55,828 nt of DNA, from the NCBI GenBank assembly GCA_944386055.1, contig CALWZP010000016.1, forward strand, positions 1 through 55,828, given 5' to 3'. The translations under genes were made by a program, and so were the position numbers. How positions within the stretch are numbered: the first letter of the stretch is position 1; every line of letters begins with the position of its first letter. The notes beneath the pieces are model-generated. The model was not told the DNA's origin. It saw nothing but the letters and a program-made list of their open reading frames with translations, and did not search any database. The DNA comes from an uncultured Oscillospiraceae bacterium (lineage in GTDB: Bacteria; Bacillota; Clostridia; Oscillospirales; Oscillospiraceae). Below are positions 17,484 to 24,930 of the stretch, piece after piece.

Positions 17484-18797
17484 ATGGAGGCGAAAATCAC
17501 GCTCAGCCTGTTTTATATGGGGCTGCTTTCTGCCGTGATCGCCATTACCCTGTCGGTCATCACCTTTTACGGTACCATTCAGGAGCAGATCCAGCGGGAT
17601 CTCCAGGCCAGCGGCGATATGGTGGCCACCGTTTACGAAAATGGTTTTATTCAGCCGGACGATCTCACAAAATTTGGAACAGAGGATCTGCGCGTGACCT
17701 TGATCTCAGCCGATGGCACGGTGCTGGTGGACAGCCAGGCGGCGGCATCTGAGATGGACGACCACAGCCAGCGGCCCGAGATCAAGGATGCGCAGAGCCT
17801 TGGCTTCGGCTGGGCGGCACGGGAATCCCAGACCTTGGGGACCAGCGACTACTACTACGCCCAGGAGCTGGAGAGCGGTGAGATCCTCCGGGTGTCGGTG
17901 GCGGCGGTGACCGTGCCTATGATGCTGGGACAGGCCTATCCCGGCTTGATCGGGATCCTGATCCTGCTGTTTATCCTGGCGGTGGTGTTTGCCGTGCTGT
18001 TGACCAAGCGGCTGCTGCGGCCCATCAAGTCGCTGCCCGCCCAGCTGGACGACCCCACCCTGGCCAGCGACACCACCCGGGTCTACCCCGAACTGGCGCC
18101 CTTTGTGCTGGAGATCCAGAACCAGCGGGCCATGCGGGAACAGCTGCGTCAGGAATTCACCGCCAATGTCTCCCATGAACTGAAGACGCCGCTGACCACC
18201 ATCTCCGGCTATGCGGAGATGATCGAAACGGGGCTTGCCAAGCCGGAGGACAACAAAAAAATCGCAGGGGTCATCCACAAGGAGGCGGGACGGCTGCTGC
18301 AGCTGATCGGGGAGATCATCCGGCTGTCCGAGCTGGACGCCTCCGGGGAGGAGGTCCGCCAGGAGCGGGTGGAGCTGCTGGGCCTGGCCAAGGAGTGCCG
18401 GGAGACCCTGGAGAGCGCCGCATCCCAGCGGGGGATCCGTCTGGAAGTGACAGGCTGCACCTGGGCGCTGTGGGGCAATCGGACCCAGCTGTGGGAGCTG
18501 ATTTACAACCTGATGGACAATGCCATCCGCTACAATCGGGACAATGGCACCGTCACGGTGGAGGTGGGGCAGGGGTTCCTGTCCGTGCGGGATACGGGTA
18601 TCGGTATCCCCAGAGAACATCAGGCACGCATCTTCGAACGCTTTTACCGGGTGGATAAAAGCCACTCCAGGGCCACCGGAGGAACAGGGTTGGGACTGTC
18701 CATCGTCAAGCATGTGGCAGAAGCCCACAAGGGAAAGATCAGCGTGGAGAGCACCGTGAATGTGGGGACCGAGATCCGGGTCACATTTACAGAGTGA
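17484..18797 (+). CDS. phoR: PhoR-like sensor histidine kinase
   Basis: 437-residue membrane kinase. Two membrane helices (about 5-29 and 153-174) bracket an extracytoplasmic sensor domain. A HisKA domain with phosphoacceptor His231 (NVSHELKTPLTTISGYAEMI, partly shown) and a HATPase domain with N box NLMDNAIRYNRD, G1 DTGIGIP and G2 GGTGLGLS follow. There is no clear HAMP or PAS domain. Start ATG follows GGAGGGG inside the end of the regulator gene. It should phosphorylate the regulator when phosphate is low; that signal is inferred from gene context only. Confidence 0.88.
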   Translation: MEAKITLSLFYMGLLSAVIAITLSVITFYGTIQEQIQRDLQASGDMVATVYENGFIQPDDLTKFGTEDLRVTLISADGTVLVDSQAAASEMDDHSQRPEIKDAQSLGFGWAARESQTLGTSDYYYAQELESGEILRVSVAAVTVPMMLGQAYPGLIGILILLFILAVVFAVLLTKRLLRPIKSLPAQLDDPTLASDTTRVYPELAPFVLEIQNQRAMREQLRQEFTANVSHELKTPLTTISGYAEMIETGLAKPEDNKKIAGVIHKEAGRLLQLIGEIIRLSELDASGEEVRQERVELLGLAKECRETLESAASQRGIRLEVTGCTWALWGNRTQLWELIYNLMDNAIRYNRDNGTVTVEVGQGFLSVRDTGIGIPREHQARIFERFYRVDKSHSRATGGTGLGLSIVKHVAEAHKGKISVESTVNVGTEIRVTFTE

Positions 18798-18798
18798 A

Positions 18799-18835
18799 AG
18801 CAGCCGGCGTGAGAGAACACGCCGGCTGCTATTTT
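18799..18835 (+). terminator. Terminator of the phoPR-like operon
   Basis: Perfect 13-bp stem AGCAGCCGGCGTG / CACGCCGGCTGCT with loop AGAGAA. The tail ATTTT is at the same time the first Pho-box-like unit of the next gene. Confidence 0.85.
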
Positions 18836-18886
18836 ACACAGATTTTACATGAGAAGCGCAAAGATTTTACACAACCCTGTTACCAT
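18831..18886 (+). promoter_or_regulatory. Pho-box-like direct repeats and promoter of the Na/Pi cotransporter
   Basis: ATTTTACACAG (18831), ATTTTACATGA (18842), a degenerate 11-mer, and ATTTTACACAA (18864) keep an exact 11-bp phase, one helix turn, as in PhoB/PhoP boxes. A possible -10, TACCAT, lies at 18881-18886, about 43 bp before the start codon. Confidence 0.68.
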
Positions 18887-18928
18887 TTCCCAACAAGCGC
18901 GGCAGAGGCGGCACAGGGAGGGCGGAGC

Positions 18929-20677
18929 ATGGACATATTTTCTCTCTTTACCCTATGCGGTGGTCTGGCGTTTTTTTTGTATGGAATGCGCACCATGTCA
19001 GGCAGCCTGGAGAAGATCGCGGGCGGCCGGCTGGAGCTGACGCTGAAGCGGATGACGGCAAATCCGCTGCGCAGCCTTCTCCTGGGGGCGGGAATCACCA
19101 TTGCCATCCAGTCCTCCTCCGCCATGACGGTGATGCTGGTGGGGCTGGTGAACTCCGGGATTATGGAGCTGGGGCAGACGGTGGGCGTTATTATGGGTGC
19201 CAACATTGGTACCACACTGACCGCATGGATCCTCAGCCTCACGGGGATCGATGCCCAGGGGAATGTGCTGCTGCGCCTGCTGCAGCCGGCAAGCTTTTCT
19301 CCGCTGCTGGCGCTGGCGGGGATTCTGATGCTGATGATCTCCAAAAATCAGAGGAAGCGGGACATCGGCACGGCGTTGGTTGGATTTTCCGTCCTGATGT
19401 ACGGGATGCAGCTGATGGGGGACGCGGTGAGCCCGCTGGCGGACATGCCCGCATTTTCCAATATGCTCACTGCCTTTGAAAACCCGCTGCTGGGGGTGCT
19501 GGTGGGGGCGGTATTCACTGGAATCATCCAGAGCTCGGCGGCCTCGGTTGGGATCCTGCAGGTGCTGGCCGCCACTGGGACCATCACCTATGGTATGGCC
19601 GTCCCCATTGTCATGGGGCAGAACATCGGGACCTGTGTCACCGCGCTGTTGTCCAGCATCGGAGTGAACCGCAGCGCCAAGCGGGTGGCGGTGATCCACA
19701 TCAGCTTTAATGTCATCGGCACTGCGGTGTGTCTGTCTCTGTTCTGTCTGGGGGACGCTGTGCTTCGATTTCCCTTTACCGATGCGGCCATCTCGCCGGT
19801 GAGCATCGCGGCGGTGCACAGTGTATTCAACATCACCACCACAGTGATCCTGCTGCCCTTCAGCCGCCAGCTGGAGCGGCTTGCCTGCTTTGTCATCCGG
19901 GATAAGCCGGCGGAGGAGCACTGTGTTCTGCTGGACGAGCGGCTGCTGCTCTCTCCCGCCTTTGCGCTGAACCAGTGCCGGGAGAATGTGGTGTCCATGG
20001 CGGAGCTGGCCAAGCTTTCGGTGCTCACGGCCATGGATATGGTGCTGAGCTACAGCAGAGAGAAGGGCGAGCAGGTGCGGAGCTATGAGGATGAACTGGA
20101 CCAACTGGAGGATGCCCTGGGCACCTTCCTCACCAAACTGTCCGCCCGGGAGATCACGCCCAGCGACAGCGGCCGGGTCTCTCAGATGCTCCACTCCATC
20201 AACGATCTGGAACGAATGGGAGACCATGCCCTGAATATCGCAGAGCGGGCGGAGAACATTGCCGGACTGGGGCTGAAATTCTCCTACCAGGCCCAGCAGG
20301 AGCTGACCACCTTGGCCGCCGCCCTGACGGAGATTCTCAGCATCACCACCGAGGCATTTGCCCGGGAGGATATCCGGCTGGCGGAACAGGTAGAGCCGCT
20401 GGAGGAGGTCATCGATGATCTCACTGAGGAGATCCGAGACCGGCATCTTCAGCGCCTGCAGACAGGGGAGTGCAGCATCGACCTGGGGGTGATTCTCAGC
20501 GACCTGCTGAGCAATTACGAGCGGGTGTCCGACCACTGCTCCAATCTGGCCGCCAGCCTGCTCCAGACCGATCAGACCGTACAGGGGACACACAGCTTTC
20601 TTCAGGAAGTGAAGAACGGGAACCAGGAGTTCAGCCGGGCTTATGAGGCATACCGGCAGAAATACCGCCTGTCCTGA
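18929..20677 (+). CDS. Na/Pi cotransporter family protein with PhoU-like domain
   Basis: 582 residues. The membrane part (1-340) holds the two inverted Na_Pi_cotrans repeats, each with a QSS motif: Gln61 in QSSSAMTVML and Gln201 in QSSAASVGIL. A cytoplasmic PhoU-like helical domain (about 360-570) has the LHSINDLERMGDHALNIAE signature. Known members (NptA, YjbB) move phosphate with sodium; YjbB exports it. Start ATG follows AGGGAGGGCGGAG. The Pho-box-like repeats and the adjacent PhoPR-like genes tie it to phosphate control. Direction of transport is not determined. Confidence 0.93.
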   Translation: MDIFSLFTLCGGLAFFLYGMRTMSGSLEKIAGGRLELTLKRMTANPLRSLLLGAGITIAIQSSSAMTVMLVGLVNSGIMELGQTVGVIMGANIGTTLTAWILSLTGIDAQGNVLLRLLQPASFSPLLALAGILMLMISKNQRKRDIGTALVGFSVLMYGMQLMGDAVSPLADMPAFSNMLTAFENPLLGVLVGAVFTGIIQSSAASVGILQVLAATGTITYGMAVPIVMGQNIGTCVTALLSSIGVNRSAKRVAVIHISFNVIGTAVCLSLFCLGDAVLRFPFTDAAISPVSIAAVHSVFNITTTVILLPFSRQLERLACFVIRDKPAEEHCVLLDERLLLSPAFALNQCRENVVSMAELAKLSVLTAMDMVLSYSREKGEQVRSYEDELDQLEDALGTFLTKLSAREITPSDSGRVSQMLHSINDLERMGDHALNIAERAENIAGLGLKFSYQAQQELTTLAAALTEILSITTEAFAREDIRLAEQVEPLEEVIDDLTEEIRDRHLQRLQTGECSIDLGVILSDLLSNYERVSDHCSNLAASLLQTDQTVQGTHSFLQEVKNGNQEFSRAYEAYRQKYRLS

Positions 20678-20864
20678 GTGCAATATACCTGCTTGCGCGT
20701 GATAAGACTGCGTTATGAAGAGGCTTGGAGGCGGCCCGGCTTCTTGGGAGCTTTTGTCTGGCAAAGGGCTGCGGCGGACACAGAGCGGGCGTTTCATCCT
20801 CTGCAGGGAGAAATGAAAAAGAGATGCAGTGCAGCCAGTCAAGCATGCCCTCAAAATCATTTGA

Positions 20865-20899
20865 AGTCAAAGCCTCCGGCTTAGCCGGAAGTTTTGACT
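20865..20899. repeat. Hairpin in a gene-free stretch
   Basis: AGTCAAA (20865-20871) pairs with TTTTGACT (20892-20899), with an inner CCGGC/GCCGG stem. It could end the Na/Pi gene transcript but has no T run. The rest of 20678-21164 has no credible gene on either strand; an imperfect direct repeat, AGTGCAATATAC (20677) and AGTGCAATACAC (20912), brackets part of it. Confidence 0.45.
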
Positions 20900-21164
20900 C
20901 TTCATAGACTCAGTGCAATACACGGCTGCTGCGGCTGCTTATCTGGTCAGGTCCCCCGGCCATCGATCTGAAATACTGCTTGTCCGTTGGAGCCTGAGAA
21001 CGGCATGTCGTTCCCATCCAAGCTGAACGAGGGCTGCCGGCATGAAAAACTCGCCGTAAGCGCAGACTTACAGCGGGCAGAGAAAAGAAGAACAGCTGGG
21101 GCTGAAACGGAGCGCGCAGGGCGATGAGAGCCTCGTGTTCCCGGCGGAAGAGATGGATTATGTA

Positions 21165-21184
21165 CCACCGCCATTTGGCGGTGG
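21165..21184 (-). terminator. Possible terminator of the vWA gene
   Basis: Perfect stem CCACCGCC / GGCGGTGG with a 4-base loop, about 20 bp after the vWA stop codon. The reverse-strand tail (TACATAAT) is not a real T run. Confidence 0.5.
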
Positions 21185-21202
21185 CCTGCGAGGAGGTCGA
21201 GG

Positions 21203-22585
21203 TTACAGGGTGAGAACGGACTCGCAGCAGCGGAAATCGGTGTCGATGGTGTGGGCAATGAAGCGTGCCTTGAAATTGCGGGAATTGCACATGGCCTGGG
21301 TGGAAGCGCCGGAAACATCCAGGTCCTCCGGGACCACGAATTTGATGCATTTGACCAGCACATCACGGCAGGTGGAGGCATTGTGGGCCGGGATCGTCAT
21401 AGCCTTCATTCCGCGCTGATACTCCATGCCGTTCTCATCCACTTCCGTGAGAATGGCTGCCAGGGCAACCCGCTTGCCGGGGCAGACATTTTTGATGGTC
21501 ACATCCATCTGGATAATGCGGCCCAGGGACTCCAGGGAGGTGTCACCCATGTCCACCACCACCGCGTCGGAGCAGCTGTTGACAGTCAGGTCCACCGGAA
21601 CAGGGCACGGCTCCGGATTGACGACCACATCGCACTCTACGGAGACGGTGGGGTCTGGAAAATCCACCACATTTCCCTCCGTATCGGTGTAGGTGATGGA
21701 CGCATTGACCAGCTTGGTGCCGGGGGTTTGGCCCACATGATGGACAAAGAACTCCAATGTGGCGCTTTCCGGAGCGCTGACGCCCAGCTCGGAAATGGAC
21801 CAGCGCAGGGAAGTGGAATTGAGCATCGTCGCGCTGCCGACGGACGGGGTGAGAATGCTGGTGATGCTGAAGTCAGAGGTCACTACCTCATCTATGACGA
21901 TATTGGTGGCACCGGTTTTGGAAATGTTGGCGGCCAGCTCGGCAAAAAGCTCCTCCAGCTCCGAAGCATCAGGCGTAACGGCCACATGAGTGGCGGCCGG
22001 GTCAGTGGCCCAGTTGTTGAGGGCGTTGACATCCACGCCGTCGGAACCAAGAAGGCCGATACAGTAGATCACGATGCCCTGGGCACGGGCCGCGGCAGCG
22101 ACGGGGGCGGGCGGGGCGCCGGTGGTGGTTTTTCCGTCGGTGAACATCACGATGACCTTGGCGTTGCTGGAATTGGGATCAAAAAGCGCGATGGCCTTGG
22201 TGAACGCGTCGGCGTGATTGGTGCTTCCGCCCGCCACCAGTCCATCCACCGCATTTTTCAGCGTGTCCACCGAAGTGATCATCTGGGTGTTCTGCGTAGC
22301 AGTGTCGGAGAAGCTGACAATTCCGATATGACTGCCGGATCCGATTTCACCGGATGGCTGTCCGCCGGTGGACTGGGAGATGATATCGATAAAGGTTTTC
22401 GCACCAGTTTTCATGTTGGCCAGCGGTGTGCCGGTCATGCTGCCCGAACGATCCAATACCAGCGCGATATCGGTGGGGTTGGTAACAATGTCAGGCGCTG
22501 CGGTGAGGGCCAAAGTGACTTTCAGAGAACCGTCACAGTCGATCCGATCCGCACTCAGGACTTTGTTAGAGTTTGTAATACCCAT
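21203..22585 (-). CDS. von Willebrand factor A domain protein, possibly spore-surface
   Basis: 460 residues, no signal peptide or membrane anchor. The vWA domain (about 36-225) has an intact MIDAS metal site: Asp45-Ser47-Ser49 in LDRSGSM, GGSTNHADAF, and VMFTDGKTTTG. A beta-rich middle part follows (about 235-330, SATLEFFVHHVGQTPGTKL), then a Cys-containing C-terminal domain (about 330-460: NVCPGKRVALAAILTEVDENG, partly shown; FRCCESVLTL). The lack of an export signal with a Cys-rich adhesive architecture suggests a coat or exosporium protein made in the mother cell; this is inference. Strong AAGGAGGT before the ATG. Its promoter was not found. Confidence 0.8.
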   Translation of the reverse strand: MGITNSNKVLSADRIDCDGSLKVTLALTAAPDIVTNPTDIALVLDRSGSMTGTPLANMKTGAKTFIDIISQSTGGQPSGEIGSGSHIGIVSFSDTATQNTQMITSVDTLKNAVDGLVAGGSTNHADAFTKAIALFDPNSSNAKVIVMFTDGKTTTGAPPAPVAAAARAQGIVIYCIGLLGSDGVDVNALNNWATDPAATHVAVTPDASELEELFAELAANISKTGATNIVIDEVVTSDFSITSILTPSVGSATMLNSTSLRWSISELGVSAPESATLEFFVHHVGQTPGTKLVNASITYTDTEGNVVDFPDPTVSVECDVVVNPEPCPVPVDLTVNSCSDAVVVDMGDTSLESLGRIIQMDVTIKNVCPGKRVALAAILTEVDENGMEYQRGMKAMTIPAHNASTCRDVLVKCIKFVVPEDLDVSGASTQAMCNSRNFKARFIAHTIDTDFRCCESVLTL

Positions 22586-22784
22586 TGGATTACCTCCTTC
22601 TGAGGCGATGCCTCACCACAGCCTATGCGGCTGCGGCGGCATGTGGTACGAAGCCTCGCCAGAGGAGAGGGAGCGTATAGAAAGAAAAGCCGGAGGAATA
22701 GACTTTCCAGAGAGAGGAGCCGCATTTAACAGATATGAGCATAGAAGGGCAGCTCAGCAGTCCTTTGGCAGTGCTCTTAATTAG

Positions 22785-22797
22785 AAAGGAGGTTTCC
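22785..22797 (+). other. Extended Shine-Dalgarno sequence without a start codon
   Basis: TTAGAAAGGAGGT is complementary to the conserved 3' end of 16S rRNA (ACCTCCTTTCTAA), an unusually long match. The nearest in-frame opening would be CTG about five bases later, leading to a 19-codon frame ending at a TAA near 22856. It may be a remnant of a lost gene start or a non-standard start. Confidence 0.3.
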
Positions 22798-22826
22798 TGA
22801 AGCTTATCTTAAGGTGCCTTTCAGAC

Positions 22827-22854
22827 TTGACAACCGTATGGAAAGCGCTAAAAT
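22827..22854 (+). promoter_or_regulatory. Promoter of the acetyltransferase leader
   Basis: TTGACA (22827-22832), 16-bp spacer, TAAAAT (22849-22854). Transcription would start near 22861, about 310 nt before the acetyltransferase start codon. Confidence 0.68.
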
Positions 22855-22886
22855 AAAAATATCAAGTTATGAAAGGGCTGAGTGCG

Positions 22887-22973
22887 ATGTCATTTGTGAA
22901 ACGCTGCGGTGCTTTTGGCTCCACACAATTATATGAGACAAAACATTGTGCGGAGCCTTTTGGGGAATTCTGA
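22887..22973 (+). CDS. Leader peptide 1 (uORF1) of the acetyltransferase gene
   Basis: 28-codon reading frame starting MSFVKRCGAFGST and ending CAEPFGEF. GAAAGGG lies about nine bases before its ATG; another in-frame ATG at 22869 has no ribosome site. The frame completely contains terminator hairpin 1. The length and placement recall the short leader peptide before tet(M). I do not recognise the peptide. Function as an attenuation leader is inferred from layout. Confidence 0.5.
   Translation: MSFVKRCGAFGSTQLYETKHCAEPFGEF
22917..22961 (+). terminator. Leader terminator hairpin 1
   Basis: GGCTCCACACAAT (22917-22929) pairs with ATTGTGCGGAGCC (22945-22957) with a single A/C mismatch, followed by TTTT. 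Both arms lie inside uORF1, so a translating ribosome would prevent its formation. Confidence 0.7.
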
Positions 22974-23050
22974 TTGTAAAACAGGAAGGACAGGGCAGTC
23001 ACAGACTACCTTTTGTACTCTTTTTATAAATTGCCCCAGGATACCAGTCT

Positions 23051-23173
23051 ATGCAGGCCACAAACAATGTTTTGTTTGTGGCCTTTTGCTGCTTTGTTGT
23101 TGAATCATTCCAGAGAAGGGCGGCACAATGGTCCTGTGCGGCCCTCCTTTTTGAAAGGATGACACTGTTTTGA
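23051..23173 (+). CDS. Leader peptide 2 (uORF2), overlapping the acetyltransferase start
   Basis: 40-codon frame beginning MQATNNVLFVAFCCFVVESF and ending LLFERMTLF. A weak AGGA lies nine bases before the ATG. It contains terminator hairpins 2 and 3 in full, and its stop TGA overlaps the TTG start of the acetyltransferase (sequence TTGA), the arrangement of translationally coupled genes. No homologue comes to mind; real translation is not proven. Confidence 0.4.
   Translation: MQATNNVLFVAFCCFVVESFQRRAAQWSCAALLFERMTLF
23056..23087 (+). terminator. Leader terminator hairpin 2
   Basis: Perfect 11-bp stem GGCCACAAACA / TGTTTGTGGCC followed by TTTT. Located between the leader promoter and the acetyltransferase. 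Confidence 0.8.
23117..23152 (+). terminator. Leader terminator hairpin 3
   Basis: AGGGCGGCACA / TGTGCGGCCCT with one G-G mismatch, then CCTTTTT. It ends just before the ribosome site of the acetyltransferase. Confidence 0.72.
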
Positions 23174-23799
23174 AGATGGACAAACAAAAAATTTATCCCC
23201 GGACAAAAGACAGGGAAACCGTATATTTGAAAAATGTCGTTACCGATCCCAGCATCACCGTGGGCGACTACACCATATATAACGACTTTGTGAATGATCC
23301 TGTGGATTTCCAAAAAAATAATGTTCTCTACCATTATCCCATTAACCATGAAAGGCTGATTATCGGTAAGTTCTGCTCCATTGCCTGCGGAGTTCGCTTT
23401 TTGTTCAACAGCGCCAATCACAGCCTAACTTCCCTTGCCGCTTACCCATTTCCCGTTTTCTTTGAAGAATGGGGACTTGATGTCAGCCACATAACCGAGG
23501 CATGGGACAACAAAGGAGATATTGTGATTGGAAGTGATGTTTGGATCGGATATGAGGCCGTGATTTTTGCTGGAGTTACCATAGGGGACGGTGCCATTAT
23601 CGGTACCAGGGCCGTTGTAACAAAAAGTGTACCGCCCTATACCATTGCGGGCGGTGTCCCAGCTAAGCCTATTCGAAAATGCTTTTCAGAGGAAACCATT
23701 TCAGCGCTGCTGGCGGCGCGGTGGTGGGACTGGCCGGAAGAAAAAATTGCTCGCAACCTTGCGGCAATTCAATCAGGGCATGTCGATCAGTTTAAGTAA
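23170..23799 (+). CDS. Vat/CatB-family xenobiotic O-acetyltransferase
   Basis: 209 residues of the hexapeptide-repeat (left-handed beta helix) xenobiotic acetyltransferase family. YLKNVVTDPSITVGDYTIYND (partly shown), IIGKFCSIACGVRF, the catalytic His84 in NSANHSLTSLAAYPF, GDIVIGSDVWIGYEAVIFAG and GAIIGTRAVVTKSVPPY are typical of Vat (streptogramin A) and CatB (chloramphenicol) enzymes. Start TTG chosen because AAAGGA lies ten bases upstream; ATG 23176 is also possible. The gene sits in an AT-richer segment behind a multi-terminator leader, consistent with an acquired, antibiotic-induced gene. The substrate is not established. Confidence 0.9.
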   Translation: MKMDKQKIYPRTKDRETVYLKNVVTDPSITVGDYTIYNDFVNDPVDFQKNNVLYHYPINHERLIIGKFCSIACGVRFLFNSANHSLTSLAAYPFPVFFEEWGLDVSHITEAWDNKGDIVIGSDVWIGYEAVIFAGVTIGDGAIIGTRAVVTKSVPPYTIAGGVPAKPIRKCFSEETISALLAARWWDWPEEKIARNLAAIQSGHVDQFK

Positions 23800-23863
23800 A
23801 TATTGAAAAACAAGGCCCAGAGCCATCGCAGCGAGACCGCTGCCGATTGGCTTGCAGTGTAAA

Positions 23864-23901
23864 AACGGCGGCTTTGAATTTATCAAGCCGCCGTTCCTTT
23901 A
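23864..23901 (+). terminator. Rho-independent terminator of the acetyltransferase gene
   Basis: Perfect 11-bp stem AACGGCGGCTT / AAGCCGCCGTT followed by CCTTTAT. Confidence 0.8.
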
Positions 23902-23925
23902 TAGGCGTAGTCCTCCTTTTCTTTG

Positions 23926-23967
23926 TTGACCTTTACTATAAAATATAGTATTATACTTTATAGTAAA
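23926..23967 (+). promoter_or_regulatory. padR-yjdF promoter inside an inverted-repeat operator
   Basis: TTGACC (23926-23931), 17-bp spacer, TATTAT (23949-23954). A perfect 11-bp inverted repeat TTTACTATAAA (23932-23942) / TTTATAGTAAA (23957-23967) occupies the spacer and the start region on either side of the -10 box. It is the likely site for the PadR protein encoded next. Confidence 0.78.
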
Positions 23968-23980
23968 GGAGATGATATTT

Positions 23981-24517
23981 GTGTCGTCCATTGATTTGGT
24001 GATTCTGGGGATCGTATTAGAAAAGCCCCAAAGTGCCTATGACATTCAAAAAGATATTGAATACCACAATTTCTCCCGCTGGACAAAAATCAGCATCCCA
24101 TCTGTCTACAAGAAGGTGCTCCAACTGAAAGAGAAAGGCTATCTTGCGAGCGATGTGATGAAGGGAGAGCGGTTTGCGGAAAAGGTAATTTACTCGGTTA
24201 CCGATGCCGGAAAAGCCTATTTTGAAACACTGATGGATACGATTGCCGAACAAAATGTACCGCTTACCTTTGATTTCAATGTGGTGATCACGAACCTCAA
24301 AAAAATGGATAAGCCCCATGCCCAAGCCCTTGTCAGCAAGCTGCGGAAAAGCATTGCTGAATCAGCGGAAAAAAGTGAGGAATATGCACGGCGATACGCC
24401 GACATCCCCTTAGTAGGCCGGACGATCTTTGACCAGCAGCGCCTTTTGTATCAAGCGCTGTTAGAATGGTTGGATTCTTTTTCGGCCCAGTTTTCCGAAG
24501 AGGGGAACGCTTCATAA
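23981..24517 (+). CDS. PadR-family transcriptional regulator
   Basis: 178 residues. N-terminal PadR winged helix (about 1-85: DLVILGIVLEKPQSAYDIQK, SIPSVYKKVLQLKEKGYL, VTDAGKAYFETLM) and a helical C-terminal domain of the Vir_act_alpha_C type used for dimerisation. Start set at GTG, nine bases after AAAGGAG; the ATG at 23972 abuts the ribosome site. PadR proteins are repressors released by phenolics or other aromatic drugs. Its stop overlaps the start of the yjdF gene (TAATG), so they are coupled, and the inverted repeat over the promoter implies autorepression. Confidence 0.9.
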   Translation: MSSIDLVILGIVLEKPQSAYDIQKDIEYHNFSRWTKISIPSVYKKVLQLKEKGYLASDVMKGERFAEKVIYSVTDAGKAYFETLMDTIAEQNVPLTFDFNVVITNLKKMDKPHAQALVSKLRKSIAESAEKSEEYARRYADIPLVGRTIFDQQRLLYQALLEWLDSFSAQFSEEGNAS

Positions 24518-24930
24518 TGGCACGAAGTACCTTAACGGTACTCTTTGAAAATCCATTTTGGGTCGGGGTCTACGAGCGTATTGACGGTGATCGGTATGAG
24601 GTTTGTAAAATTATTTTTGGAGAGGAGCCAAAAGACTATGAGGTATGGGATTTCCTGCTCAAAAATTGGAGCGAGCTGAAGTTCAGTCCACCCATCAAAG
24701 CAGAACGAGTTGAGGAGCGGAAATTAAATCCCAAACGGATGCAGCGGGAGATCCACAGTAAGTTGCAGGAGCTCGGGATTGGTACAAAGGCACAGCAGGC
24801 ATTGAAATTGCAGCATGAACAAAACAAATTGGAGCGCAAAAGCATAAGCCGTGAACAGAGGGAAGCAGAAAAAGAACGGCAATATGAATTGCGCCAGCAG
24901 AAAAAGCGGGACAAACATCGGGGCCGCTGA
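24517..24930 (+). CDS. YjdF-family protein (DUF2992)
   Basis: 137 residues: a compact N-terminal domain (MARSTLTVLFENPFWVGVYE, IIFGEEPKDYEVWDFLLKNW) followed by a highly charged, probably helical tail with KLNPKRMQREIHSKLQELGI and ending QQKKRDKHRGR. This is the YjdF family; in B. subtilis yjdF is controlled by a riboswitch that binds azaaromatic compounds, and its biochemical role is unknown. Here there is no riboswitch leader; the gene is translationally coupled to the PadR gene, which probably provides the control. Codon use and AT content match the acetyltransferase region rather than the flanks. Confidence 0.9.
   Translation: MARSTLTVLFENPFWVGVYERIDGDRYEVCKIIFGEEPKDYEVWDFLLKNWSELKFSPPIKAERVEERKLNPKRMQREIHSKLQELGIGTKAQQALKLQHEQNKLERKSISREQREAEKERQYELRQQKKRDKHRGR

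Noticed and set aside
18794..18928. Longer N terminus for the Na/Pi cotransporter
   Set aside because: The extension would translate the terminator and Pho-box region; the ATG at 18929 has a strong ribosome site and starts the membrane domain.
20910..21381. Reverse-strand frames downstream of the vWA gene
   Set aside because: Overlap the vWA 3' end in other frames, lack ribosome sites and show no conserved features.
24500..24520. YjdF-type riboswitch before the yjdF gene
   Set aside because: There is no leader: the start codon overlaps the padR stop.
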